A DNA stretch of 41,982 nucleotides from an uncultured Clostridia bacterium (lineage in GTDB: Bacteria > Bacillota_A > Clostridia > Oscillospirales > Oscillospiraceae). The notes under the pieces were generated by a model that was given only the letters and a program-made list of their open reading frames with translations, was not told the DNA's origin and ran no database searches. Of this stretch, positions 9,301 through 14,751 are shown piece after piece. The stretch lies in assembly GCA_946410505.1 (NCBI GenBank), contig CAMKAP010000001.1, positions 1-41,982 on the forward strand. Direction: 5' to 3'. The position numbers and the translations under genes are program-made. The number at the start of each line of letters is the position of its first letter. Position 1 is the stretch's first letter.

Positions 9301-11178
9301 AATGTGGGCGGCATCAGCCAAACAGAGGCGCAGAAGTCCAGCGACCTTTATATGAAATGCCAATACCTGGACGAGCTGACAGGTGGCCGCGGCGTAGTGT
9401 TTGCGACCGGCACCCCGATCTCAAACACAATGGTGGAGATGTATACCATGCAAAAATACCTCCAGTATGACACCCTGCGCCGCAACGATCTCATTCACTT
9501 TGACAGCTGGGCCTCGACCTTCGGAGAGACGGTCACGGCCATTGAGCTTGCCCCAGAGGGTACAGGCTATCGTGCCAAGACCCGCTTCGCCAAGTTCTTC
9601 AATCTGCCGGAGCTCATGACTATGTTCAAGGAGATTGCGGACATCCAGACAGCAGATATGCTCAAGCTGCCGGTGCCGAAAGCCAACTATCATAATGTGG
9701 TGCTGAAGCCCTCAGAGCTGCAAAAGAAAATGGTGGATGGGCTGGCCGAGCGCGCCGAAAAGGTGCGCAGCGGCATGGTCAATTCCTCGCAGGACAACAT
9801 GCTGGTTATCACCAATGACGGTCGCAAGCTGGCGCTGGATCAGAGGCTGATGAATGAGCTGCTTCCGGAGAGTGAAACCGGCAAGGTGGTCGCCTGTGCG
9901 CAGAATGTCTTTGAAATTTGGCAACGCACCGCCGATCAGCGCTCAACACAGATGATCTTCTGCGATCTCTCGACCCCGCATAACGACGGTCACTTTAACG
10001 TCTATGATGCCATCCGGGACAAACTGATCGCTATTGGCATACCAGCTGAAGAGATAGCCTATATCCATGGGGCCAACACCGAAGTCAAGAAAAAGGAGTT
10101 GTTCGGCAAGGTCCGCAGCGGGCAGATCCGTGTGCTCATTGGCTCCACACAGAAGATGGGCGCCGGCACCAACGTACAGAAAAAACTGATCGCCCTGCAT
10201 CACCTGGATTGCCCCTGGCGTCCGGCGGATCTGCAGCAGCGGGAAGGCCGCATCATTCGCCAGGGTAACGAAAACCCGGAAGTGGAGATCTTCACCTATG
10301 TGACCGAGAACACCTTCGACAGCTATCTGTATCAACTGGTGGAATCCAAACAGAAGTTTATCGGGCAGATCATGACCAGCAAGTCCCCGGTACGCTCGGC
10401 GGAGGATATTGACGAGACGGCGCTCAGCTACGCCGAGATCAAGGCCCTCTGCAGCGGCAATCCGGAGATCAAGGAGAAAATGGATCTGGATGTGGCAGTT
10501 TCACGTCTGAAGCTGTTGAAGGCCAACCATCTGAGCCAGCGATACACGCTGGAGGATCAGATCATCAAGGAATTTCCGCAGAAGATTTCCTCCTATGAAC
10601 AGCGGATCGAAGGCTACAGGGAAGATATGATCAGGCTGGCCAAAAACACGCACCCCAACGAGGACGGCTTTTCCCCCATGATCGTGGAGGGAACGACCTA
10701 CACCGAAAAGAAAGCGGCAGGCTCCGCTATTCTGGAAGCCTGCCAGAATATGACCAGCCCCGATACTGTTCCGATCGGACAGTATCGGGGCTTTGCTATG
10801 GAGCTGTTCTTTGACAGCTTCAGTAAGGAGTACAAGATCTCCCTGAAAGGCAGCCTGACGCACACGACCGCACTGGGCACAGATATTTACGGCAATATCC
10901 AGCGCCTGGATCATCTGCTGGATGGCTTTGAGGATCGTATGCATAACGCCGAGGCGCAGTTGGAAAACGTGCGGGCGCAGCTGGACAATGCCAAGGCGGA
11001 GGTGGAGAAGCCCTTCCCACAGGAGGAAGAGCTGAAGCGGAAGATGGCCCGTCTGGATGAGCTTAACATCTCGCTGAACATGGATAAGCGGGAGAATGAG
11101 ATCGTCGACGGAGATCGGGAGGACGATGAAGGCGGCCTGGCCGACCAAAAAAAGGAGGATCGCCATGAGTGTCGGTGA
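3322..11178 (+). CDS. Giant polyvalent protein: ArdC-like domain, N6-adenine methyltransferase and SNF2-type helicase
   Basis: A 2,618-residue protein with an AAGGAGG ribosome site before the ATG. Residues 1-260 resemble the ArdC-type ssDNA-binding fold (SFDEQLLLFAQRPDATAV, GRWVNRGATGIAVF). Residues 281-399 form a low-complexity D/E/G/R-rich linker that coincides with the nested tnpV gene. Residues 400-900 contain polyvalent-protein domains (ILPQAAIDYVLTHGSGYSH). A methyltransferase follows, with SAM motif LLEPSCGIGHF near 1137-1147 and catalytic NIPFG at 1203-1207 in the NPPF position. The helicase has Walker A GHVVGAGKTF near 1813, IDEAH near 1977, TGTPISN and QREGRIIRQGN near 2306. The C-terminus is coiled coil. 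Such proteins are widespread in clostridial ICEs; proposed roles are protecting or remodelling incoming DNA, unproven. Cytoplasmic. Confidence 0.93.
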   Translation: MAKKYELITELYERTRQSVTEPQQWQRFLSTVCRNYRLSFDEQLLLFAQRPDATAVLEIEKWNRQFGRWVNRGATGIAVFNTDTTSRVRLKYYFDVSDTHPGRFANRVPIWQMRREYEGTVTDALENSFGELENKLSFAPALLSAAKNAVEDNMADYLQELHRYKDGSFLEELDDLNLEVRYRTLLINSVGYMLLARCGVDPTIYFSNDDFRGIVDFNTRDTLNALGVATGDIGQMCLAEIARTVRAMERLPRSSNRTFAEIPEDEYPVLRDTNNERSEDHERTELQNGERIPSAQSAAPGRAGGDPWEIRIDETPVSAAAPQSDLHEPADRREADGASDGDREGSAEPAGSDHGADGESRRRDGGAESEGSDDLGAADEQHPAEGRGDDPGGADLQVSGHDFDTHTEITYYHQGTEKQELIRISDAIKDHRVTIAAYLSEHEDREERGNFIKSYFDGMSVEKTLSNGQAAGYRAYNDLLLLWRGNYENREAEVYIRWPFVADMIHGMILTEKWLSPDERPLPTEGEQISMLAEAQAEKNTGFILPQAAIDYVLTHGSGYSHAKFRIYEQFQKGESAEDNVKFLKNEYGVGGYSDAIPGTGYWEDHDSTGITIKPYLPGKDSFTMRWPKVEKRIRELIAAKRYLSKAEEDAYPAYLAEQGIRTERGRIASEFEAVVKEYGDYLDSLGETNRLPDRWYLVSCVSAFTTGDKKMYARVSEGDFILPMMRAAMETIIADHTHLTARCEAVLDALNSDIAKPLEPTEEELNPPPPPKMEYRIAPGATVHIGTQEYEVVFFGSDSVVLQDVRFPLLQTEYSQADFLQMVAENPLNDQYLQIVEEPQAGSFIDHFYVVTDLQVLGTLELKTYATLEEAYAAYTALPSDKLKALGIQNSSPMPGSLDFLQCRDGVDTLVEDYKEFEDWDNSEIAAVVEAITARLPSTEPEREPPESRVDEMLRQAMLAADLSERTGQNVFAFEEGNPEPVNLSPQEKPAEKETVLAPPAPKPRAKLAPTMLYPEIPAERRLDFRIEKDDIGVGTPLDRFYHNIRAIQLLKKLESEHRLANSIEQSVLSEYVGWGGLADYFNEDNLHYPELRAVLTDEELSSARESTLTAFYTPPVVIRAMYQALENLGFQNGNLLEPSCGIGHFMGMKPESMADSRIFGVELDGISGRIAQQLYQTSSIAVQGFERTELPDSFFDVAIGNIPFGNFKLSDKRYDKNNFLIHDYFFAKTLDKVRPGGIIAFVTSKGTMDKESPVVRKYIAQRADLLGAIRLPNDTFKAAAGTDVTSDILFFQKRDTLTLDEPSWVDLNTDASGLKMNQYFADHPEMILGEMKEISGPYGPETACLPYEDQELGQLLSEAIQGINGSITEYEAEELADEEEDLSIPADPGVRNFSFTLVDGKVHFRENSRMSPVNASVTAENRIKGLIGIRDCVRRLIEYQTEDYPDTMIEAQQAQLNALYDDFSTKYGIINSRANRSVFSTDNSFFLLSSLEVMDDEGNFLRKADMFSKRTIKQRVEITHVDTSSEALAVSLAEKARVDMDYMMELTNRSEAEIVSDLRGVIFINPRYEAGSGNGQPKYLPADEYLSGNVREKLREARREAKQDPENYAPNVEALEKVQPVNLTAAEISVRLGATWIPPEDYEDFMYELFGTPYYARWKIKIHFSAYTGEWNIEGKSGDRGNVRAFNTYGTDRINGYKIMEQTLNLKDVRIFDYIEDADGKRTPVLNKKETAIAQAKQELIKQAFQEWIWKDPSRRERLTRLYNEKFNSVRPREYDGSHLSLAGINPEISLRQHQLNAVARGLYGGNELLGHVVGAGKTFTMVALAQESKRLGLCQKSLIVVPNHLTEQWASEYLQLYPSANILVATAKDFEAKNRKRFCGRIATGDYDAIIIGHSQLEKIPLSFERQQQMLQQQMDEIMDGIMEVKRNRGDRFSIKQLERSKKQVQLKLEKLNDQSRKDDVVTFEELGIDRLFIDEAHYYKNLAAFTKMRNVGGISQTEAQKSSDLYMKCQYLDELTGGRGVVFATGTPISNTMVEMYTMQKYLQYDTLRRNDLIHFDSWASTFGETVTAIELAPEGTGYRAKTRFAKFFNLPELMTMFKEIADIQTADMLKLPVPKANYHNVVLKPSELQKKMVDGLAERAEKVRSGMVNSSQDNMLVITNDGRKLALDQRLMNELLPESETGKVVACAQNVFEIWQRTADQRSTQMIFCDLSTPHNDGHFNVYDAIRDKLIAIGIPAEEIAYIHGANTEVKKKELFGKVRSGQIRVLIGSTQKMGAGTNVQKKLIALHHLDCPWRPADLQQREGRIIRQGNENPEVEIFTYVTENTFDSYLYQLVESKQKFIGQIMTSKSPVRSAEDIDETALSYAEIKALCSGNPEIKEKMDLDVAVSRLKLLKANHLSQRYTLEDQIIKEFPQKISSYEQRIEGYREDMIRLAKNTHPNEDGFSPMIVEGTTYTEKKAAGSAILEACQNMTSPDTVPIGQYRGFAMELFFDSFSKEYKISLKGSLTHTTALGTDIYGNIQRLDHLLDGFEDRMHNAEAQLENVRAQLDNAKAEVEKPFPQEEELKRKMARLDELNISLNMDKRENEIVDGDREDDEGGLADQKKEDRHECR
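4163..4516 (+). CDS. tnpV: TnpV family transposon-encoded protein, nested in another frame of the giant gene
   Basis: A 117-residue open frame in +2 relative to the giant gene. It has its own AAAGGAG ribosome site eight bases before the ATG and a TAA stop. The sequence matches the TnpV pattern as I remember it: SELSYR at the start, GKYGLMRRRYLQQHRR, YTNLLTGGKLTEHL, KAKDQMTWVQRMN and a closing helix ending in ELIYR. Length is normal for the family. Its codons end overwhelmingly in G or C (many CTG, GAG, AAG), so this frame looks like the one under selection, while the overlapping giant frame yields only a low-complexity linker. TnpV function is not established; it usually accompanies transposons and ICEs. 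Confidence 0.8.
   Translation: MSELSYRTESGYRLPNLLPPDEPEVTLGKYGLMRRRYLQQHRRVTYTNLLTGGKLTEHLMEIEKEALNRLEAITAQMARAEGVTEELKAKDQMTWVQRMNSIRQRAEETILAELIYR
10756..10792 (+). repeat. Perfect 14-bp inverted repeat inside the giant coding sequence
   Basis: AGCCCCGATACTGT at 10756-10769 is exactly complementary to 10779-10792, with a nine-base loop that is itself nearly palindromic (CCGATCGG). It encodes the segment SPDTVPIGQYRGF of the helicase C-terminal region. A short TTT follows, too weak for a convincing terminator. It may be an mRNA structure, a DNA-level site, or chance. Confidence 0.75.
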
Positions 11179-11599
11179 AAGAATCAAGTTCCATCGCAAG
11201 CGCCGGGGCATGACCCAGCGTGAGCTGGGGACGGAGGTGGGCTTCTCGCCCGCCTCCGCCGATGTGCGGATCGCGCAGTACGAAAGCGGCTGCCGAAGTC
11301 CCAAAGAGACAACGCTCTATGCCCTGGCAGCGGTGTTGGAGGTTTCCCCCGAAGCTCTGATGGTGCCGGATCTCGACGCTCCCGCCGCGCTGCTGCAACT
11401 CCTATTTGCACTGGAGGATCGCTATGATCTGAGACTGTCCCAGCATGGCTCTGTAACAAGTGTGCAGATCGACATTCCCAGCCAGGGTGTGACGCACTTC
11501 TACTGTATGCTGTTCCTATGGCAGATCATGCGGGATCAGCTGGCCTCCGGGAAACTCACACGGGAAGAATATGATGAATGGCGGTATGGCGTGACATGA
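11165..11599 (+). CDS. XRE-family helix-turn-helix regulator
   Basis: A 144-residue protein. The ATG at 11165 follows a strong AAAGGAGGAT site placed inside the end of the giant gene (14-base overlap), so the two are coupled. Residues 4-65 form a Cro/C1-type HTH (VGERIKFHRKRRGMTQRELG, then IAQYESGCRSPKETTLYAL) with the usual five helices. The C-terminal 75 residues are a unique effector or dimerisation part ending in LTREEYDEWRYG. It probably regulates ICE genes. The tail is typical of XRE genes that follow such helicases. The regulated target cannot be read from the sequence. Confidence 0.88.
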   Translation: MSVGERIKFHRKRRGMTQRELGTEVGFSPASADVRIAQYESGCRSPKETTLYALAAVLEVSPEALMVPDLDAPAALLQLLFALEDRYDLRLSQHGSVTSVQIDIPSQGVTHFYCMLFLWQIMRDQLASGKLTREEYDEWRYGVT

Positions 11600-11638
11600 G
11601 CTTCTCAAATGGGCTGACTCTGGTCAATGATTCGGCAT

Positions 11639-11689
11639 AAATTGCCTTGACTTTGATGGAGGGAGGCGTTAAAATTGCCTTGACTTTGA
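11639..11689 (+). repeat. Pair of 18-bp direct repeats framing a promoter
   Basis: AAATTGCCTTGACTTTGA occurs exactly at 11639-11656 and again at 11672-11689, offset by 33 bases (about three helical turns). The first copy contains the -35 element and the second spans the end of the -10 element and the likely transcription start, an arrangement expected of operators for a repressor. Confidence 0.8.
11647..11675 (+). promoter_or_regulatory. Sigma-A-type promoter of the AAA ATPase gene
   Basis: TTGACT (11647-11652), a 17-base spacer and TAAAAT (11670-11675) give a near-consensus promoter. Transcription would start near 11682, leaving a leader of about 26 bases before the ATG at 11708, which has the site GCGAGGTG upstream. 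It sits between the two direct repeats. Confidence 0.65.
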
Positions 11690-11707
11690 AAAGCGAGGTG
11701 CTTTGCT

Positions 11708-13066
11708 ATGGATTTCTATCGGAATGCTGAGCGCGATCTTGATTTGTGGAGACATTCGTCTTATAGAAAACCCTTGGTGCTGCGCGGCGCGCGCCAGACC
11801 GGGAAAACAACGCTGATCAAGAAATTCGGCAAGAGCTTTGATTCCTTTATCTATCTCAACCTTGAGGTCGATCAGGATCGCAGATTGTTTGAAAATGATC
11901 TTTCCGTCCAAGATCTGATCCAATATATCTGCCTTGAAAAAGGCATTCAGCGGCAGGGCAAAACCCTTTTGTTTCTTGATGAGATCCAATACTCTGCCCG
12001 CGCAGTCATGCTCATGCGCTATTTCTATGAGGAACTCCCGGAGCTGTATGTGATCAGCGCAGGGTCTCTGCTGGAAATCATGATGGAAAAGCGCAAGATC
12101 AGCTTTCCGGTCGGGCGGGTGGAATACCTGTATCTGTTCCCGATGTGCTTTGAGGAATTCCTGATGGCACTTGGAGAGGAGACCGCGTTGGGCTTCTACC
12201 GTCAAACACCGGTTCCTTCCCTGGCGCATGACAAGCTGTCCCGTCTGTTTCGTTTGTATTCGTTCATTGGCGGCATGCCCGAGGCGGTCAGCCGCTATGT
12301 GGAAACGCGGGATCTCTCTCAGCTCTCGCCGGTGTATTCCAGCCTGCTGACGGCCTATAAGGATGACGTCAGTAAATATGCCTCCACCACCCACGAGGGC
12401 GACGTGATCCGGCATGTCATTGAAACGGCGCCGAAAGAAAGCGGCAATCGGATCACCTTTGAAAAGTTCGGAAACAGCGGTTATCGTTCTGTAGACGTGG
12501 GCAACAGCATGAGGAAGCTGGAGCGCGCCATGCTGCTATATCTGCGCTACCCCGTCAAACAGTATGAGTTGCCGATCTATCCGGACAAAAAGCTCCGCCC
12601 CCGCCTACAGGTGTTGGACTCCGGCCTGATCAATTACAGCCTCGGCATACAGGCCCTGTATTTCCAGGACATCAAGCTGTCTGATGTTTACCGGGGAACG
12701 CTTGCCGAGCAAATGGTTTGGCAGGAACTGCTTTGCCAGAGCTCTCGTGAGCTGAACGTGCCCACGTTCTGGGTGAAGGAGAAAAAGCAATCCAATGCGG
12801 AAATTGATTTTATGATTTCCTGGCAGGGGCACATGCTTCCCACTGAGGTGAAATCCGGCAAGGACGGGACCCTTCGCTCCCTGCATCAGTTCATCGACAA
12901 CGGCGGCGAGCCCTTTGCGATCCGGTTGTACGATCAGCAATACTCGCTGCTGGAAACACAGACGCCTGAAAAGGATGGTGTTCCGGGACATCCCTACCGT
13001 TTGCTCAATCTCCCCTTATATTGCGCAGGGAAGATCCCGGCCTATCTGGAATTGCTTTACAAGTGA
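11708..13066 (+). CDS. AAA-family ATPase with DUF4143 C-terminal domain
   Basis: A 452-residue protein of usual family length. The N-terminal AAA_14 domain has Walker A RGARQTGKTTL (R26-L35) and Walker B LLFLDEIQ (D91-E92). The DUF4143 part begins near residue 200 (FIGGMPEAV) and ends in a nuclease-like signature, EIDFMI then PTEVKSGK, resembling the PD-(D/E)xK core. Family members are common, often orphan, and suspected to act in stress, defence or toxin-like roles, but no reaction is established. It is a single-gene unit with its own promoter, 18-bp repeats upstream and a terminator downstream, which suggests it was inserted as a cassette between ICE modules. Confidence 0.9.
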   Translation: MDFYRNAERDLDLWRHSSYRKPLVLRGARQTGKTTLIKKFGKSFDSFIYLNLEVDQDRRLFENDLSVQDLIQYICLEKGIQRQGKTLLFLDEIQYSARAVMLMRYFYEELPELYVISAGSLLEIMMEKRKISFPVGRVEYLYLFPMCFEEFLMALGEETALGFYRQTPVPSLAHDKLSRLFRLYSFIGGMPEAVSRYVETRDLSQLSPVYSSLLTAYKDDVSKYASTTHEGDVIRHVIETAPKESGNRITFEKFGNSGYRSVDVGNSMRKLERAMLLYLRYPVKQYELPIYPDKKLRPRLQVLDSGLINYSLGIQALYFQDIKLSDVYRGTLAEQMVWQELLCQSSRELNVPTFWVKEKKQSNAEIDFMISWQGHMLPTEVKSGKDGTLRSLHQFIDNGGEPFAIRLYDQQYSLLETQTPEKDGVPGHPYRLLNLPLYCAGKIPAYLELLYK

Positions 13067-13121
13067 GTTCTATAAACCAGTGTTAAGAAAACAAGGGCGC
13101 GCTGACAAAGAAATAGAAATG

Positions 13122-13157
13122 ACCGATCGTCTTTCTACTGAAGGCGATCGGTTTTTT
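13122..13157 (+). terminator. Rho-independent terminator after the ATPase gene
   Basis: ACCGATCG at 13122-13129 pairs with CGATCGGT at 13145-13152. The stem extends inward through a T-G wobble and CTT/AAG to 12 pairs with a seven-base loop, followed by TTTTTT. It ends the + strand ATPase transcript about 55 bases after the stop codon. Confidence 0.85.
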
Positions 13158-13207
13158 CTTTCCTATTTGAATTGTGAGGCCCCATCGGAAGCCGGCAATG
13201 ATCGGTT

Positions 13208-13558
13208 TTATTTCCGCAGATTCTCATTCCGGCGAAGCGTCTCTTTCAGGGCGCTTGCCACATCGCGAATCATACGGATCTCATAGTCGTCGCAATCGGC
13301 AAGAACAGCGGCGATGTCGCCTTCGATCTGCGGACGTGCTTTGATTACGCTGTCGCAAAGGAGATCATCCACCGTGACGGACAGCGCATTGGCCAAGCTG
13401 ACTATGGCGGAGAGGCTTACATGCGTCGTCCCGGTTTCAATATTACTCAGATGCGTCGGGGAAAGCTCTACCGCCTCAGACAGCATTTCCTGCGTCATAT
13501 CTGCATTGATTCGAGCGATCTTGATGCGTTTTCCGATTGCTTTATAGTCCAGCTCCAT
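13208..13558 (-). CDS. XRE-family transcriptional regulator, probable autorepressor
   Basis: A 116-residue protein read on the minus strand. The open frame extends further, but the ATG at 13558 has a GGGGAGG site six bases upstream and gives the standard XRE start (MELDYKAIGKRIKIARINAD). The HTH spans residues 5-65 (MTQEMLSEAVELSPTHLSNIETG). The C-terminal helical part (about residues 75-116) likely dimerises. It diverges from the SLOG gene, and the region between them contains overlapping -10 elements and two dyads, consistent with a C1-type repressor controlling both directions. That control is inference. Confidence 0.88.
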   Translation of the reverse strand: MELDYKAIGKRIKIARINADMTQEMLSEAVELSPTHLSNIETGTTHVSLSAIVSLANALSVTVDDLLCDSVIKARPQIEGDIAAVLADCDDYEIRMIRDVASALKETLRRNENLRK

Positions 13559-13566
13559 AAGTGCCT

Positions 13567-13601
13567 CCCCGTGATGGTCTGGCATTATTGTAATCACGGG
13601 G
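13567..13601. promoter_or_regulatory. Dyad overlapping the XRE ribosome site (operator or RNA hairpin)
   Basis: CCCCGTGAT at 13567-13575 and ATCACGGGG at 13593-13601 form a perfect 9-bp inverted repeat. On the minus strand the second arm supplies the GGGG of the GGGGAGG ribosome site of the XRE gene, so a folded leader would hide it. As DNA it could be the repressor operator. Confidence 0.65.
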
Positions 13602-13616
13602 CGAGTGTATTATAAT
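13588..13616 (+). promoter_or_regulatory. Divergent promoter region, + strand element for the SLOG gene
   Basis: TTGTAA (13588-13593), 17 bases and TATAAT (13611-13616) give a good promoter towards the SLOG gene. The core ATTATAAT at 13609-13616 is a palindrome, so a consensus -10 also exists on the minus strand for the XRE gene (no clear -35 there). The two promoters overlap and would compete. Confidence 0.6.
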
Positions 13617-13650
13617 AATCTTTATCCGTAGACTACGGTGTTAGATTATT
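13614..13650. promoter_or_regulatory. Nested dyad downstream of the divergent promoter
   Basis: AATAATCT (13614-13621) and AGATTATT (13643-13650) are inverted repeats enclosing a second dyad CCGTA-GAC-TACGG (13626-13638). It overlaps the start of the SLOG transcript and the upstream part of the XRE promoter, the usual position for a repressor operator. Confidence 0.6.
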
Positions 13651-13674
13651 TTCATGAAAAAATAGGTCCTTATT

Positions 13675-14148
13675 ATGCTGAGCTGTACCTTCGCCGGGCA
13701 CCGAAATCTTTTTCTCCCTGATGCCGACAGAAAGATTGAGACGGCGCTTGACGGGCTTATCGCAAGGGATGAAACCTTCGTCTTCTACACGGGCGGTATG
13801 GGCGAGTTTGACAGTAAATGCGCTTCAGCGGTCCGTGCCGCCAAGCACCGGCACCACGACAAGGAGATCCGCCTGATTCTGGTTCTGCCCTATATGTCCA
13901 ACCGATTGAATACCGACAGGAACTACTATGAAAGCTCTTTCGATGATGTTATGATCCCCATAGAACTGGCAGACATCCACCCCAAGGCCGCGATCCATAA
14001 ACGCAATCGCTGGATGGTGGATCGGAGCGACGTGCTGCTTGCCTGTGTTCACCGCGACTTTGGCGGCGCATACGAAACCGTCCAATATGCCATGCGAAAA
14101 GGCGTACCCGTGCTTAATCTCGCTCAGCAGGAGACATTGCAGCTTTGA
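13675..14148 (+). CDS. SLOG-family (DUF1273/YpsA-like) protein
   Basis: A 157-residue Rossmann-like protein. The opening LSCTFAGHRN corresponds to the '.c.fTGHR' start of SLOG/DUF1273 proteins. FYTGGMGEFDSKCASAV is the glycine-rich ligand loop, ILVLPY the following strand, and residues 105-150 (KRNRWMVDRSDVLLACV, then GGAYETVQYAM) the C-terminal nucleotide-pocket region. The superfamily is proposed to bind nucleotides or nucleotide-derived ligands in stress and phage-defence contexts. Copies in ICEs have no proven role. The ribosome site before the ATG at 13675 is weak (TAGGTCC). It diverges from the XRE repressor, which probably controls it. Confidence 0.82.
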   Translation: MLSCTFAGHRNLFLPDADRKIETALDGLIARDETFVFYTGGMGEFDSKCASAVRAAKHRHHDKEIRLILVLPYMSNRLNTDRNYYESSFDDVMIPIELADIHPKAAIHKRNRWMVDRSDVLLACVHRDFGGAYETVQYAMRKGVPVLNLAQQETLQL

Positions 14149-14173
14149 GTTTTCGTGCTGATGTGGTTATACT
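14145..14173 (+). promoter_or_regulatory. Promoter within the end of the SLOG gene
   Basis: TTGAGT (14145-14150), a 17-base spacer and TATACT (14168-14173) lie just before the 107-residue gene at 14199. Transcription would start near 14180, immediately ahead of its AAAAAGGAG ribosome site. Confidence 0.5.
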
Positions 14174-14198
14174 ATGTCAAAAAAAGGAGTCTTGGAAC

Positions 14199-14522
14199 AT
14201 GAGTGAATTCTATCCTGATCTGCCGGATCGTCTGAAGATGTCTTTCTCCGAAATTGACAGCGATATTGTGGTGGATCTCCGCAAAACGGATGCGGAGTAT
14301 GTCGCGCTGTATCGGGAACTGGCCGAGATCAAGCAGCAACATCCTTTTATTGACACGATACTGGAGGGCGAGGGGGCGATCAAGCTCTCCGCAGAGGAAC
14401 ACGAAGTTCTTGCCCAGGCTGTGCAACTGACACGGAAACTGGAGAGCATGGAACGTCGTCACATCTATTTCCGCGGACACACAGACGCCTATGCCTATCT
14501 GAAAGAGATCGGGGCATTATAA
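14199..14522 (+). CDS. Small ICE protein, unknown function
   Basis: A 107-residue, mostly helical, soluble protein. The ATG at 14199 follows AAAAAGGAG by 11 bases and begins MSEFYPDLPDRLKMSFSEID. Residues 60-95 (KLSAEEHEVLAQAVQLTRKL) look like a long amphipathic helix, and the C-terminus HIYFRGHTDAYAYLKEIG is compact. I recall similar short proteins between SLOG and TOPRIM genes in clostridial ICEs but no assigned function. It probably has its own promoter at 14145. Its stop codon lies at the edge of the hairpin-rich leader that follows. Confidence 0.65.
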   Translation: MSEFYPDLPDRLKMSFSEIDSDIVVDLRKTDAEYVALYRELAEIKQQHPFIDTILEGEGAIKLSAEEHEVLAQAVQLTRKLESMERRHIYFRGHTDAYAYLKEIGAL

Positions 14523-14625
14523 TCGACAGGTCGATTATCTGCATATCTTTTCGCTAATTATATGCAGATAATCGGCCTCTATGTGCTATTGAAAACTTAC
14601 GCATAAAACATCGCAAGTTTTCAAT
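14521..14625 (+). repeat. Two strong inverted repeats in the leader before the TOPRIM gene
   Basis: First, AATCGAC-AG-GTCGATT (14521-14536) overlaps a perfect 15-bp stem, CGATTATCTGCATAT at 14532-14546 with its complement at 14560-14574 (13-base loop). The short and long dyads share bases 14532-14536, so they are mutually exclusive. Second, ATTGAAAACTT (14588-14598) pairs with AAGTTTTCAAT (14615-14625). Neither is followed by a T run. Possible protein-binding dyads, an RNA switch, or part of a transfer origin. Confidence 0.7.
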
Positions 14626-14657
14626 GAAGGAGTCATACAACCGAACACATTTTGACG

Positions 14658-14684
14658 GAGTCGGGAAACCGGCTCTTTTATGTT
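14658..14684 (+). terminator. Terminator-like hairpin with GAAA tetraloop
   Basis: GAGTCGG (14658-14664), loop GAAA and CCGGCTC (14669-14675) form a seven-pair stem with one T-G wobble, followed by TTTTATGTTTTT. It has the form of an intrinsic terminator in the leader of the transfer operon, about 70 bases before the first coding start. Confidence 0.6.
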
Positions 14685-14688
14685 TTTC

Positions 14689-14751
14689 AGCCCCCTTTAC
14701 ATAGCCAGCTCCGCCAGGGGCAATCCATGGCTATGGAAAGGGGGCTTTTTT
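14689..14751 (+). terminator. Long terminator-like stem abutting the TOPRIM start codon
   Basis: AGCCCCCTTT-A-CATAGCCA (14689-14707) pairs with 14728-14746 over 19 positions with a single mismatch, and TTTTTT ends directly before the ATG at 14752. The AAAGGGGG ribosome site (about 14737-14744) is inside the 3' arm. The same element could stop transcription and hide the ribosome site, a layout expected for conditional control of a transfer operon. Confidence 0.7.

Noticed and set aside
7918..9363. 481-codon minus-strand open frame opposite the giant gene
   Set aside because: The product is an antisense reading of conserved methyltransferase/helicase codons, with no ribosome site or known domain.
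13825..14480. Minus-strand frames opposite the SLOG and 107-residue genes
   Set aside because: No upstream ribosome sites; protein sequences lack any conserved pattern, while the + strand genes are supported by promoters and motifs.
14680..14751. In-frame upstream ATG at 14,680 as the start of the TOPRIM gene
   Set aside because: No ribosome site, it falls in the terminator-like structures and adds non-conserved residues; the ATG at 14,752 has AAAGGGGG upstream.
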